A DNA stretch of 64,000 nucleotides from SPDF01 sp963699825 (GTDB lineage Bacteria > Gemmatimonadota > Gemmatimonadetes > Gemmatimonadales > GWC2-71-9): NCBI GenBank assembly GCA_963699825.1, contig CAVOVI010000009.1, forward strand, positions 228,580 through 292,579, written 5' to 3'. Shown here piece by piece: positions 16,660 to 26,802 of this stretch. Each line of letters starts with the position of its first letter. Position 1 is the first letter of the stretch. The translations under genes and the position numbers were made by a program. Below the pieces are notes generated by a model that saw only the letters and a list, made by a program, of their open reading frames with translations, did not search any database and was not told the origin of the DNA.

Positions 16660-17704
16660 TCAGGCGAGGATCTCGCGCATCTCCTCGAACGAAACTGTCG
16701 ACGTCATCATCCGTGGTGTCGAACGAGCACATCCACCGGACCTCGGCCCCGGCCTGGTCCCACTCGTAGAAGAAGCGGCGGGCCTGAAGTGCCGCGATCC
16801 GCCCCTTCGGCAAACGCGCGAAGACCGCGTTGGCCTCGACTGGCTGGGTGATCGTCACGCCGGGCACCGTCGCAGCACCCTCCGCGAGACGCCGGGCCAT
16901 GCGGTTGGCGTGCTCGGCGTTTCGCCGCCAGAGCCCATCGCGGAGCAGCGCGTCAAACTGGGCGGCGACAAATCGCATCTTCGAGGGGAGCTGCATCGCC
17001 TGCTTGCGGCCAAACCTGACCGCCTCGTCCCTCGCCGCATCGAAGAAGACGACCGCTTCCGCGGCCATGGCGCCGTTCTTGGTGCCGCCGAATGAGAGGA
17101 GATCGACGCCGACATCGGCGGTCAGCGCCCGGAACGGAAGATCGAGGGCGGCCGCGGCGTTGCTCAGCCGGGCTCCGTCCATGTGAAACAGCAGGTCGTG
17201 TTCCCTCGCCACCGTGGAGAGGGCGTGGAGTTCGTCCGCCGTGTAGATCGTGCCGTATTCGGTGGATTGACTGATGGAGATGACGCGGGGGCGCACGTGG
17301 TGGGCGGCGTGGTCGATGCTGGCCGCGCCCGCCACCGACCGGACCGCCTCCGGCCGGAGCTTGCCGTCGGCCGTCGGGAGCGGAATCAGCTTGCAGCCGA
17401 GAAACCGCTCCGGGGCCCCGCACTCGTCCACGTTGATGTGCGCCGTGGCCGCACAGATGACGGCATCCCAGGGGCGGAGGAGTGCCCCGAGTCCGACCAC
17501 GTTGGCACCAGTGCCGCCGTAGACCAATTCGGTGGCGGACGATTCGCCGAATTCCAGTCGGAAGAGTTCAAGCGCCGCCGCCGTCCACTGATCGGCACCG
17601 TACGCCAGCGCGTGGCCCTCGTTGGCCGCCGCGATGGCCGCCAGCACCTCCGGATGGATGCTGGCGGAGTTGTCGCTCGCGAAATGCCGAGCCGGACCGC
17701 TCAC
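16660..17704 (-). CDS. ltaE: low-specificity L-threonine aldolase (frameshift near the 3' end)
   Basis: A PLP enzyme splitting threonine or allo-threonine into glycine and acetaldehyde. Recognisable blocks are FASDNSASIHPEV at the start, the HMDGARLSNAAAAL active-site region about 174-187, and the PLP lysine K209 in SFGGTKNG. After VDSFV (near 16690) the normal ending EEMREILA-stop is read only after a one-base frame change, giving about 348 residues, the usual size. Without that change the frame runs on into the usp gene. It starts eight bases after the M1 peptidase stop. With tdh-kbl elsewhere in the window, it gives two threonine-to-glycine routes. Confidence 0.85.
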
Positions 17705-17711
17705 CCCTGAC

Positions 17712-19673
17712 TCAATGCGTGCGAGCCGGGGCGGTCGGCGTCTCTGCCGCAGAAGCCGGCCAGGTGTTGTCAGCCGGATTGCTGTCCGGGAAGCGCCGCT
17801 GCGGATCGAGGGTGATCCGCTCGATCTTCCGCCCGCCGGTCTTCAGCTCGACGACGATCGAACGAGTTCCCGAGAACCACACGTCGACCGGCAGGGTCAG
17901 GGTGGCGGAGTGCCCGTCGATGACCGCACCCGGCATCGGGTCCGGCGCCGGCCCGTCGGCCGGGAAATCAACCCGCAGGACGACCGGCGAGGGCATCTCG
18001 CCATCCTGCCGCACCGTGACGCGGGTGACCCCGCCATCGGTGGTCACGGAGGCGATGCTCCCATCCGAGGATTCCGTGGTGAAGAGCCAGTAGTACCAGA
18101 ACCAGCCGAGGTCCATCTGGAATTCACGGTTCATCGCGAACATGAAGTCCCAGGGCGACGGGTGCTTGAAGCGCCAGGTCTTTGCGTAGTTGGACATCGC
18201 GCGAGTCACGTTGGAATCTCCGACGATGCCACCGAGCATCGAGAGCATCATCGGCGCCTTCATGTAGGTCGTGAAGCCATACAGCGGACCGTCGTAGTTG
18301 GCATCGGTCATCATGTTGGTTTCGTACTCGTTGCCCGAAATGGTGCCGTAGCGCTGACCGACGCCGTCCAGGCTGGCAGGCTTCATCTGGAAGGCGGCGC
18401 CCGAGAGGATGTTCATGTAGCTGTTGAACCCCTCATCCATCCATCCGTACCAGGTCTCGTTGACACCGACCATCATCGGCCACCACTGGTGCCCGATTTC
18501 GTGGTCGGTCACGCCGAAGCCCGGACCGCTCATCGTGAGCATCGGGTATTCCATGCCGCCCTCGGGGCCGTCCACTTGCCAGAACACCGGCCAGGCGTAG
18601 GGCATCCAGAGGTTCGAGTAGTACTCGAGGGCGTGGCGCGCCATGGCGCCGGTCTGCTTGTAGCGGTCGTTTTCCGGCAGGTAGAGCAGGTAGATCGGGA
18701 TCGGTCCCCGCCCGGGAATGGTCGCGCGGGTCGCGTCCCAGACGTACTCGTTGGAGGCCGCCCAGGCAAAGTCCGCCACGCTGTCGGCGACGAAGTGCCA
18801 GATCAGGCGCGTACCGGCGACGGTGCTCGTCCCGGCCGCACGTTCGTCGGGCCCGACGATGACGATCTGATCGTCGCTTTCCGTGGCCCGCGCGAGGCGC
18901 TCCAGCACCAACGGGGTCAGCACTTCGCCCGAATTGACGAGCTCCCCGGTTGCACCGACGAGCCAGCCAGCGGGCACGTCGATTCGCACGTCGAACTTGC
19001 CGAAGTTGTTGTAGAACTCCGAACTGCCCAGGTACGGATCACGGTCCCAGCCACGGAGGTCGTCATAATTCGCCACGCGCGGGTACCACTGGGCCTGCTG
19101 GAAGAGCCGATCGCCCCAGGCGCCCATCCGGTTTCCCCGGGTGCCTTCGGGGATGACCGGCACCTTGAAGGCCCAGCTCACTTCAAGCGTCCCCGTGCCG
19201 CCGGCGGCGATCGGGGTCTCGAGCCGGACGCGCACCAGCGTCTGATCGCTCCAGCGCTCGGCGAGGCTGTCCACCGGAATGTCCCGGCCGTTCGCCTTCA
19301 TCCGGGTGATGGTCATTCCCGATGTCGTGGAGACAACCGACCGCGACCGCGCCACCCGCGGCACGAACATGTTCTGGTCGAGCCGGATGGCCAGCGAGGT
19401 CAGCGCCGAGTCGCTCGGGTTCGTGATGGTGACGGTCTCGCGCCCGGAAACGATGCCGGTGGCAGGATCAAGCCGGGTGTCGATCGAGTAGTCGGTCCGG
19501 AGCTGCCAGTACTTGGCGCCGGGACGGCCGGTGGAGTCGCGGGTCCCGGCCATCAGGCCGGTCCGGAACGCGTTGGTGATCGGGATGGTCCGGCGGATGG
19601 CGCGCTCTGGCAATTGCGCGGCCAGCGGCGCGGCGGCGGTCAGCGTGGCGAGAAGAAGGACTGGAATGCGCAT
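17712..19673 (-). CDS. secreted M1-family zinc metallopeptidase
   Basis: A 653-residue protein with a signal peptide (1-19, ending A-A-Q). The gluzincin motif HEIGHQWW is near residue 390, with the third zinc ligand in WMDEGFNSYMN about 20 residues on, and GGMEYP upstream corresponds to the GxMEN substrate-binding motif of M1 aminopeptidases. A beta-rich N-terminal domain (about 55-290) precedes it. It probably acts in the periplasm or outside the cell on peptides. It is co-directional with ltaE, eight bases apart. Confidence 0.9.
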   Translation of the reverse strand: MRIPVLLLATLTAAAPLAAQLPERAIRRTIPITNAFRTGLMAGTRDSTGRPGAKYWQLRTDYSIDTRLDPATGIVSGRETVTITNPSDSALTSLAIRLDQNMFVPRVARSRSVVSTTSGMTITRMKANGRDIPVDSLAERWSDQTLVRVRLETPIAAGGTGTLEVSWAFKVPVIPEGTRGNRMGAWGDRLFQQAQWYPRVANYDDLRGWDRDPYLGSSEFYNNFGKFDVRIDVPAGWLVGATGELVNSGEVLTPLVLERLARATESDDQIVIVGPDERAAGTSTVAGTRLIWHFVADSVADFAWAASNEYVWDATRATIPGRGPIPIYLLYLPENDRYKQTGAMARHALEYYSNLWMPYAWPVFWQVDGPEGGMEYPMLTMSGPGFGVTDHEIGHQWWPMMVGVNETWYGWMDEGFNSYMNILSGAAFQMKPASLDGVGQRYGTISGNEYETNMMTDANYDGPLYGFTTYMKAPMMLSMLGGIVGDSNVTRAMSNYAKTWRFKHPSPWDFMFAMNREFQMDLGWFWYYWLFTTESSDGSIASVTTDGGVTRVTVRQDGEMPSPVVLRVDFPADGPAPDPMPGAVIDGHSATLTLPVDVWFSGTRSIVVELKTGGRKIERITLDPQRRFPDSNPADNTWPASAAETPTAPARTH

Positions 19674-19899
19674 CGAACGCTCGTGACGAAGTGATAGGAG
19701 GCAGGGGGAACAGGAAAGCTAGGCAGACGGAGGGGAGAACGGTACGGCAGGTTCAGGTCTAGCGGTTGGGGATTCTCACTCGGCGGGAGGACCGGCGCCG
19801 GCCAGGCCAGATCCAGCGTGGTGTCGACCAGGCGCGGGGAGCGACTCGAACCGGCACTGCGGCACGGGGCCGGCGCGTGACGGGAGGGCGAACCATCCG
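19674..19899. other. intergenic, leader of the M1 peptidase gene
   Basis: About 225 bases, GC-rich. No convincing promoter, repeat or small gene was seen. Confidence 0.4.
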
Positions 19900-20082
19900 C
19901 TAGCGATCCCTGAGCAGCGTCCGCATCCGGATAGCGAGCGCCTCGATCTCACGAATGCTCGTGAGCGTCTCGGGGTCGAGCTTGGATTCATTGAGGAGGA
20001 GCAACTGCGCCTCCGCCAGCAGGGCGGAGAGGGGATTGGCGAGGTCGTGCCGAAGGCGGTCGATCGGCTCGGGTTCGCTCAT
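19900..20082 (-). CDS. 60-residue protein resembling a lone histidine-kinase H-box helix pair
   Basis: A small protein whose residues 11-22 (RHDLANPLSALL) match the phospho-acceptor H-box of histidine kinases (H-D/E-x-x-x-P), followed by a second amphipathic helix (about 38-58). This is the two-helix layout of a dimerisation/phosphotransfer domain. There is no ATPase or sensor domain. Its start lies one base after the preceding 95-residue gene, implying coupled translation. It could be a phosphorelay intermediate, a kinase decoy or a kinase remnant. Confidence 0.6.
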   Translation of the reverse strand: MSEPEPIDRLRHDLANPLSALLAEAQLLLLNESKLDPETLTSIREIEALAIRMRTLLRDR

Positions 20083-20083
20083 G

Positions 20084-20371
20084 CTACTCGAGTGAGCGAT
20101 AGAGGTCGCGGAAGTGATGCTCCCGGAGCGACTGCACGGACTCCCAGAGATCGTGCTCCCGGGCGCCGCAAAAGATCTCGAAGGTCTCGCGGGGGACGTC
20201 GACGTCGGCCGCCTGGAACTGGAGCTTTCCGCGCCAGATGCGCTGTTCGTCGAGCCGCAGGACGAGGCGGACCGCGAGGGACTGTCCAGCGTATGTGATG
20301 GTCGGGAGATCGAGCAGGACCGGCTCGCGGGAATCGCGGGCCAGGGTGGTGCGGAGCGTTTGAGCTGGCAT
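20084..20371 (-). CDS. 95-residue conserved-looking hypothetical protein
   Basis: Starts at an ATG with a good GGGGAGG ribosome-binding site eight bases upstream. The sequence is soluble, with alternating strands (EPVLLDLPTITYAGQSLAVRL) and a C-terminal helix rich in charge. It is probably a small beta-sandwich of about 60 residues plus a helix. No family recognised. It is translationally linked to the H-box mini-protein downstream, so the two probably act together. Confidence 0.6.
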   Translation of the reverse strand: MPAQTLRTTLARDSREPVLLDLPTITYAGQSLAVRLVLRLDEQRIWRGKLQFQAADVDVPRETFEIFCGAREHDLWESVQSLREHHFRDLYRSLE

Positions 20372-20429
20372 GGCAAAGCCTCCCCAGAAGCCGCGGGCGA
20401 GCGGCTTACCGTCAGGTGGAACCTCGCTA

Positions 20430-20457
20430 AAGATATGGTATTGTGGTAATTACGCAA
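20430..20457 (-). promoter_or_regulatory. predicted promoter of the two small genes
   Basis: On the minus strand, TTGCGT (20457-20452) and TATCTT (20435-20430) are 16 bases apart in an AT-rich patch, about 60 bases upstream of the 95-residue gene. Confidence 0.45.
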
Positions 20458-20518
20458 TAGTCCCAAAGTGGTTTGGGAGGCTTGGCAGGGGGGCAGGGGG
20501 GCAGCGGGGCGGGAAGAA

Positions 20519-20591
20519 CGTCATTCCCGCGAAAGCGGGAATCCAGCGAATCGGAACCAGCGCCTGGACCCCCGCTTTCGCGGGGGTGACG
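20519..20591. repeat. palindromic repeat family B (dRS3-like), copy 1
   Basis: GTCATTCCCGCGAAAGCGGG at the left and CCCGCTTTCGCGGGGGTGAC at the right form an inverted pair. Same family at 23520-23766 and 27836-27902. It resembles the ATTCCC-N8-GGGAAT repeats described in Neisseria and other genomes. The rest of the 20372-20810 gap holds only a G-rich heptamer run (20485-20515) and the rho leader. Confidence 0.8.
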
Positions 20592-20810
20592 GGACCTCTA
20601 CTTGACGGCGCTCTTGGGAAGCCGTACCTTGAACCTACCTCTAAGCATCTGTCGAAGACTCTCCCCAGAGACACGAGTACGTCGCCCCCGCCCTTGCGGG
20701 GCACTCCCCATAGACGGTCAATACCCGATTACCGCACTGGACTCATCCATCCTGCACCACCCTGCCACCGGCCCATTCCGGGCCGGCCGCCCCATTTCGG
20801 AGCCACGTCC

Positions 20811-22058
<1,248 letters not shown>

Positions 22059-22099
22059 CGGCGGTCACCATCATCCCGCGCGCAGGGCGCATCCTCGCA

Positions 22100-22510
22100 T
22101 TGGATTGGGGCGAAATCCGGTTCGGCGTGGCGCGCTCCGATGAGAGTCAGACTCTGGCCTCGCCGCTCACCACGCTGGCCCGCCGTGCCGGCAAGCGCTT
22201 TCCCATGCCGCAACTGCTCGCGGTTCTGGATGCGGAACCGGTCGTCGGCATCGTCGTCGGACTCCCGATCTCACTCGAAGGCACCGAGACCCCCTCCAGC
22301 GAGGCGGCACGCGCGCTGGCAGCGCTGGTCGGCCGGCGCACCGGCCTCCCGGTGGAACTGGCCGATGAGCGCTTCACCACGGCCATCGCGCTCGACGCGG
22401 TGCGGGAAATGGGTGGGAGCACCCGGGGCCGCAAGGCGGATGTGGACGCGCTGGCCGCGACCGTACTCCTGCAGCAGTACCTCGACCATCGACGGACCAC
22501 CGCGCAGTGA
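22100..22510 (+). CDS. ruvX: RuvX/YqgF-type Holliday-junction resolvase-like nuclease
   Basis: An RNase H-fold protein implicated in 16S rRNA 5' processing. Blocks LDWGEIRFGVARSD, VVGLPISLEGTETPSS, DERFTTAIA and the late D in RKADVDALAA carry the acidic catalytic residues. The conserved first strand (RILALDWGE) begins upstream of the only standard start in frame, the TTG at 22100. No ATG, GTG or TTG lies between the rho stop and that strand, so a non-standard start or a small sequence error is likely. The stop overlaps the mltG start. Confidence 0.85.
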   Translation: MDWGEIRFGVARSDESQTLASPLTTLARRAGKRFPMPQLLAVLDAEPVVGIVVGLPISLEGTETPSSEAARALAALVGRRTGLPVELADERFTTAIALDAVREMGGSTRGRKADVDALAATVLLQQYLDHRRTTAQ

Positions 22511-23497
22511 AACGGCACCTCTTTGTCGCGGTGGTCGCGATCGCCGCCTGCGGAGGACCGGCACCGGATGCGCCGCTGGAGCAGGTCACGATCGCCCCGG
22601 GCGCGAGTCTCCGTGCCATCAGCGAATCGCTCGCCAGCCATCACATCCTCGAACATCCGAAGTGGTTCCGGACCCTCGCCCGCATCAAGGGCGTCGACCG
22701 GAGTGCGCAGGCGGGCATCTACGAACTGCGACACGGCGAGCGGGCTTCGGAGGTGCTGCGGATTCTCATCGAGGGGCGCGGGAAGCTGGTCCGGTTCACT
22801 GTGCCGGAGGGGGAACCGCTCAGGAGCATTGCGGACCTGGCCGAGGAAGCAACTGGGCATCTCGGCGGACAGCTTCCTCGCCGCGACGAGCGACACGGCA
22901 CGCCTGAGGGCTGCCGGTGCGGAGGGAACATCGTACGAGGGGTGGCTGCACCCGGAGACCTACCTGGTGCCGGTGATGATCGTGCCGGAAGACCTCGTGG
23001 ACCTCATGGTACGGGAGGCCGTATCACTCTGGACCCCCGCGAGGGAGGCGAGGCGTGACTCGATGGGCATGTCCCGTGTCGAGGTGCTCACGCTGGCATC
23101 GATCGTGGAAGGGGAAGCGCTGGTCAACGATGAGCGCCCGATCATTGCCGGCGTCTACCTGAACCGCCTTCGCCTGCGCATGCCGCTGCAGGCGGATCCG
23201 ACGGTCCAATATGGGATGGAGCTGAAGACCGGCCAGCGGAAACAGCGGCTCTACACCAAGGACTACAAGTTCCCTTCCCCGTACAACACCTACCTGAATC
23301 CGGGACTGCCCCCGGGGCCGATCAACTCACCCGGTACGGCCAGCATCGATGCGGTGCTCAATCCCGCCAGCGTGCCGTACCTCTTCTTCGTCGCGGGCCC
23401 CGATCGGCGGCATGTGTTCAGTCGCACCTACCGGGAACACCTCACCGCGATTCGCCGGGTACGGGAGGGGGTCGTGCCGCCGCCGGAATTGAACTAG
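22507..23497 (+). CDS. mltG: endolytic murein transglycosylase MltG (frameshift near 22850)
   Basis: MltG cleaves nascent peptidoglycan strands. The GTG start overlaps the ruvX stop. The first about 115 residues (a LysM-like domain with VTIAPGASLRAISESLASH) and the rest (SYEGWLHPETYLVP, then LASIVEGEALVNDERPIIAGVYLNRL, ADPTVQYG, PSPYNTYLNPGLPPGPI) are in frames one base apart, giving about 330 residues if restored. The catalytic glutamate lies in LASIVEGEA. Unusually, the N-terminus VAVVAIAACGG looks like a lipobox rather than the usual membrane anchor. Confidence 0.88.
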
Positions 23498-23511
23498 GGG
23501 AGGCCGAAGGT

Positions 23512-23766
23512 ACGAATTGCCGTCATTCCCGCGCAAGCGGGAATCCAGAGGCCACCTTACTGGACCCCCGCGTTCGCGGGGGTGACGGACGACACAGGGT
23601 ACGAATTGCCGTCATTCCCGCGCAAGCGGGAATCCAGAGGCCACCTTACTGGACCCCCGCGTTCGCCGGGGTGACGGACGACACAGGGTACGAATTGCCG
23701 TCATTCCCGCGCAAGCGGGAATCCAGAGGCCACCTTACTGGACCCCGGCGTTCGCCGGGGTGACGA
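23512..23766. repeat. three tandem copies of an 89-bp family B palindrome
   Basis: Units start at 23512, 23601 and 23690, nearly identical; the third is cut short. Each holds TCATTCCCGCGCAAGCGGGA and a partner CCCCGCGTTCGC-type arm ending GGGGTGACG. There is no spacer variation, so this is not a CRISPR array. It fills the gap between the convergent mltG and thiE genes. Confidence 0.9.
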
Positions 23767-23786
23767 TCCCAAGGACTGTCCGCCGC

Positions 23787-23832
23787 GTCGCTTTAGCGAC
23801 ATCAGCCGAGCCGTGGCTTTAGCCACGAGCTC
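23787..23832 (+). repeat. 46-bp palindromic element, copy 1 (overlaps the 3' end of thiE)
   Basis: Two hairpins in series: GTCGCTTTAGCGAC, then GTGGCTTTAGCCAC flanked by GAGCTC. It supplies the last nine or so codons and the stop of thiE. The second copy (42890-42935, opposite orientation) matches at 42 of 46 positions. Two of the four differences swap a T-A pair for C-G in the second stem. Confidence 0.8.
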
Positions 23833-24440
23833 CCATACGCCCGCGCGGCCGTCTCCACATCCTCCACGCCCAGAATCCCCCGCACCACCGCCACGCCTGC
23901 GCCACCAGCATCGAGGACCGGCTTCACATCCTCAGGCCGCACACCACCGATCGCCACGCAGGGTGTCCCCGCCGGCGCCAGCTGGACGATCCTCGCAAAG
24001 CCGTCCACGCCGATTGCCGAGCCCGCATCCGCCTTGGTGTGCGTACTCCGCAGTGGTCCGACTCCCCAATAGTCAGCGCCGATCCCCTGCCCCACCTCCT
24101 CGAGCGTTCCCACCGACGCGCCGAGCAGGAATCCATCAGGCACGATTCGCCTCGCCAGGGCGACCGGGAGGTCATCCGCGCCGAGATGAACACCCGCGGC
24201 GCCCACGGCCAGCGCCACGTCCAAACGATCGTTGATGAAGAGCGGAATGCTGAGGGCCGCGAGGAGGGTGCGCGCCACCGAGGCGAGTTCGTGCGCGCTC
24301 GCCTGCTTGAGGCGGAGCTGTACGGAGGTGACCCCGCCCCGCTGCGCCGCTTTGCAGAGTGCCACAAGGTCCCGACCGCCGACCAGCGCATCGTCGGTGA
24401 CCAGCACCAGCTTCAGTGTTTCCGCTAGATTGAGAGCCAT
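23802..24440 (-). CDS. thiE: thiamine-phosphate synthase
   Basis: Joins HMP-PP and thiazole phosphate to thiamine phosphate. The 212-residue protein is a TIM barrel with the family blocks VTSVQLRLKQ (diphosphate/metal-side), FINDRLDVALAVGAAGVHLGADDLP, GASVGTLEE, GADYWGVGPLRSTHTK (thiazole-phosphate loop) and VAIGGVRPEDV. The final residues (SWLKPRLG) are encoded by the 46-bp palindromic element, so the native C-terminus was replaced or extended. It is divergent from the rlmI-like gene with 33 bases between; no TPP riboswitch is seen. Confidence 0.93.
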   Translation of the reverse strand: MALNLAETLKLVLVTDDALVGGRDLVALCKAAQRGGVTSVQLRLKQASAHELASVARTLLAALSIPLFINDRLDVALAVGAAGVHLGADDLPVALARRIVPDGFLLGASVGTLEEVGQGIGADYWGVGPLRSTHTKADAGSAIGVDGFARIVQLAPAGTPCVAIGGVRPEDVKPVLDAGGAGVAVVRGILGVEDVETAARAYGSSWLKPRLG

Positions 24441-24473
24441 GACCGACCGAACCTACCGCCGCGAGGCTTGCGA

Positions 24474-25629
24474 ATGAAGCCCGTACGCGTCAGCGACCGG
24501 GGCGCAGCCCGCTGGACGCGGGGTCACCCCTGGATATTCCGCAGCGACCTGATGGACGATGTCGAATCGGCCGGCGTGGTTCCTGTGACCGACCCTCGCG
24601 GCCGGTTTCTCGGCCAGGCGCTCGCCTCCCCAAAGTCGGAGATTCGTCTCCGCCTGCTGGACCGGAGCGACACCCCCATCGACCGCACGTGGTGGCGCGA
24701 ACAGATCAGCGCGTCCCTCGCTCGACGCGAAGGCATCGACGCCAACGCCTACCGGGTGGTGCATGGCGAGGGAGACGGGCTCCCTTCGCTGGTGGTGGAC
24801 AAGTACGACCGGTGGATCGTGGCCCAGGTGCTCTCCGCCGGCCTCGAGACGATGCGGGACGACATCTCCGCCGCACTGCTGGAGGTGCTGGAGCCGGAGG
24901 GCATCCTGCTCCGAAACGATGTCTGCGGTGCGAAAGCAGGAAGGGCTGCGGGAAGAGATCGTGCTGATGCACGGCACCGTCCCGCAGTCGATCGAGATCC
25001 GCGAGGGGGCGGTCCGCTACTTCGCCGCACCGTGGGATGGGCAGAAGACGGGAGCCTTCCTCGACCAGCGAGAGAATCGGCTGCTCGCCGCGCAGCTGGT
25101 CCGACCCGGGGGTACGGCGCTCGACTGCTTCTCGTATCACGGCTCGTTCGCGCTCCACCTCGCCGCTCGTGCCGGCCGCGTGGCCGCGCTCGACGCCAGC
25201 CGAGAAGCGCTGGCGCGGGGAACGGAGAACGCCGTGCTGAACGGCATCGATAACATCGACTGGGTGGAGGGAGACGCCTTCGAGGCGCTCCGCGAGTGGG
25301 AGCGCGCCGGCCGACGCTTCGACATGGTGGTGGTCGATCCGCCCGCCTTTGCCAAGCACCGGGGTGCGCTGGGGCAGGCGCTGCGCGGCTACTCGGAAAT
25401 CAACCTCCGGGCGATGCGCATCCTGGCACCGGGAGGAGTCCTGCTGACCGCGTCATGTTCCCACCATCTGAGTCGCGCCGACTTCCTCAAGATGCTCTCC
25501 AACGCCGCCGCCGACAGCGGCCGCCGCATGACGCTCGACCGCGTCCTCGGCCAGGCAGTCGATCACCCCGAGGTGATCACGATCCCAGAGACTGGATACT
25601 TGAAGGGTGCGGTGCTGCGAGCTGACTGA
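24474..25629 (+). CDS. RlmI-type class I rRNA (cytosine-5) methyltransferase (frameshift near 24925)
   Basis: An N-terminal PUA domain (about 1-75: PVRVSDRGAARWTRGHPWIF) and a following RlmI-like domain (GLPSLVVDKYDRWIVAQVL), then after a one-base frame change the SAM-binding domain: GQKTGAFLDQRENR, ALDCFSYHGSFALHLAA, DMVVVDPPAFAKH and LLTASCSHH with the catalytic cysteine. Restored length is about 385 residues, the usual size. RlmI methylates 23S rRNA C1962 in E. coli; the target here is inferred. The ATG at 24474 is preceded by GAGG. Confidence 0.88.
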
Positions 25630-25709
25630 TCGAACAGAAGACGCGGGAAACGCGGAAGAGTGGGAAGCGCGGAAGAACAACTTGATGGGTGATTTCCTTA
25701 CCGCCCTTG

Positions 25710-25799
25710 TGTCATTGCGAGGAGGCCCCACCGGGGCCGACGAAGCAATCTCGGGCGAGAACGAGATTGCTTCGGCCACTCCGTGGCCTCGCAATGACA
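25710..25799. repeat. palindromic repeat family A, copy 2
   Basis: Same outer arms as the copy at 5129 (TGTCATTGCGAGG and its complement) with inner GAAGCAATCTCG / CGAGATTGCTTC. It lies between the convergent rlmI-like and hydrolase genes. Confidence 0.85.
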
Positions 25800-25815
25800 G
25801 AAGTGAATCCGCCAC

Positions 25816-26802
25816 CTAGCGCGGCGGAAGCGCCTTCACCCAGTCCGCGATGTCGGAAATGACCTGCGGATCCACCGCTCCCGCCACACCGTACTCCGCG
25901 GGACTTGGCGGCCCACTGCCCGCAATAAAGAGGTGGTTGAGGCTCGGATACTCCCGGAACTCGACCGACGTCTTTCCTGCCAGTCCTTCCCGCCACGTCT
26001 CGAAATCCACCATCGTTACCTGGTAGTCCCGGCCGCCCTGCAGGATGAGGATCGGGAGCCGGAGCTTCGCGGCCACGTACACCGGCCGGTAGGCGGCCAG
26101 GTCGAGCCAGTACGCCGCCGGTGCTCCAAGCACAAGCTTCCGTGATGCGGAATCCGCCGCCGTCAGCGCGCGTATCTCGGCGAAGCTCGGCGCGAGATCC
26201 ACCAGCGCCTTGTCGTACGCCGCGGTATCCGCCCCCGGCAGCCCTCGCATGTAGGTGATCTGTTCTTCCATCATGTCAGGCAGTGGTCGCGTCGCGCCGG
26301 CGAGGATGACGAGTCCGGCAAGCGCACGGTCCCGCTCACCGATCCGCGGCGCGAGCATGCCACCGAGGCTGTGGCCCAGCACCACGACGCGAGCGGCGTC
26401 GACCTCGGGGAGGCCGCGGAGAAGCGCGGCGGCCGCCAGCGCGTCATCCACCACCTCGTCATCGACGGTGAACGACCGGCCCAGGAATGACAGTGGGGCG
26501 ACCCTGCTTCGCTTGTCGTACCGGAGCACCACGATCCCGTGCTCGGCGAGCCCCTGGGCGAGATCGCGGAAGGGCTTGTTGGCGCCGACGGTCTCGTCGC
26601 GGTCATTGGGACCGGAGCCATGCACCAGGACGATGGCGGGCGCGGCAGTGGCGCCGGATGGCATGGAGAGCGTCGCGGGAAGCCGGAGTTTACCGACGGC
26701 AATCGCCGTGTCACGCTCCACGACGCCTCCGGACTGGGCGAACATCGCTGACGGGGAGGCCAGTGCCGCGGTGAGCAGGAAGCCGAAGGCCCGGACGCTC
26801 AT
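25816..26802 (-). CDS. secreted alpha/beta-hydrolase
   Basis: A 328-residue protein with a signal peptide (1-22, ending F-A-Q). The nucleophile elbow GHSLGG is at 143-148 (S145), an oxyanion HGSG is near 61, and the acid and histidine are likely in LQGGRDYQ (about 258) and SLNHLF (about 290). This layout matches secreted esterase or dienelactone-hydrolase-like families. The substrate is unknown. Its ATG overlaps the sdpI stop (ATGA), so it is the third gene of the sdpR-sdpI operon. Confidence 0.85.
   Translation of the reverse strand: MSVRAFGFLLTAALASPSAMFAQSGGVVERDTAIAVGKLRLPATLSMPSGATAAPAIVLVHGSGPNDRDETVGANKPFRDLAQGLAEHGIVVLRYDKRSRVAPLSFLGRSFTVDDEVVDDALAAAALLRGLPEVDAARVVVLGHSLGGMLAPRIGERDRALAGLVILAGATRPLPDMMEEQITYMRGLPGADTAAYDKALVDLAPSFAEIRALTAADSASRKLVLGAPAAYWLDLAAYRPVYVAAKLRLPILILQGGRDYQVTMVDFETWREGLAGKTSVEFREYPSLNHLFIAGSGPPSPAEYGVAGAVDPQVISDIADWVKALPPR

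Noticed and set aside
23512..23766. CRISPR array
   Set aside because: Three tandem units of 89 bp are near-identical end to end, with no unique spacers and no cas genes nearby.
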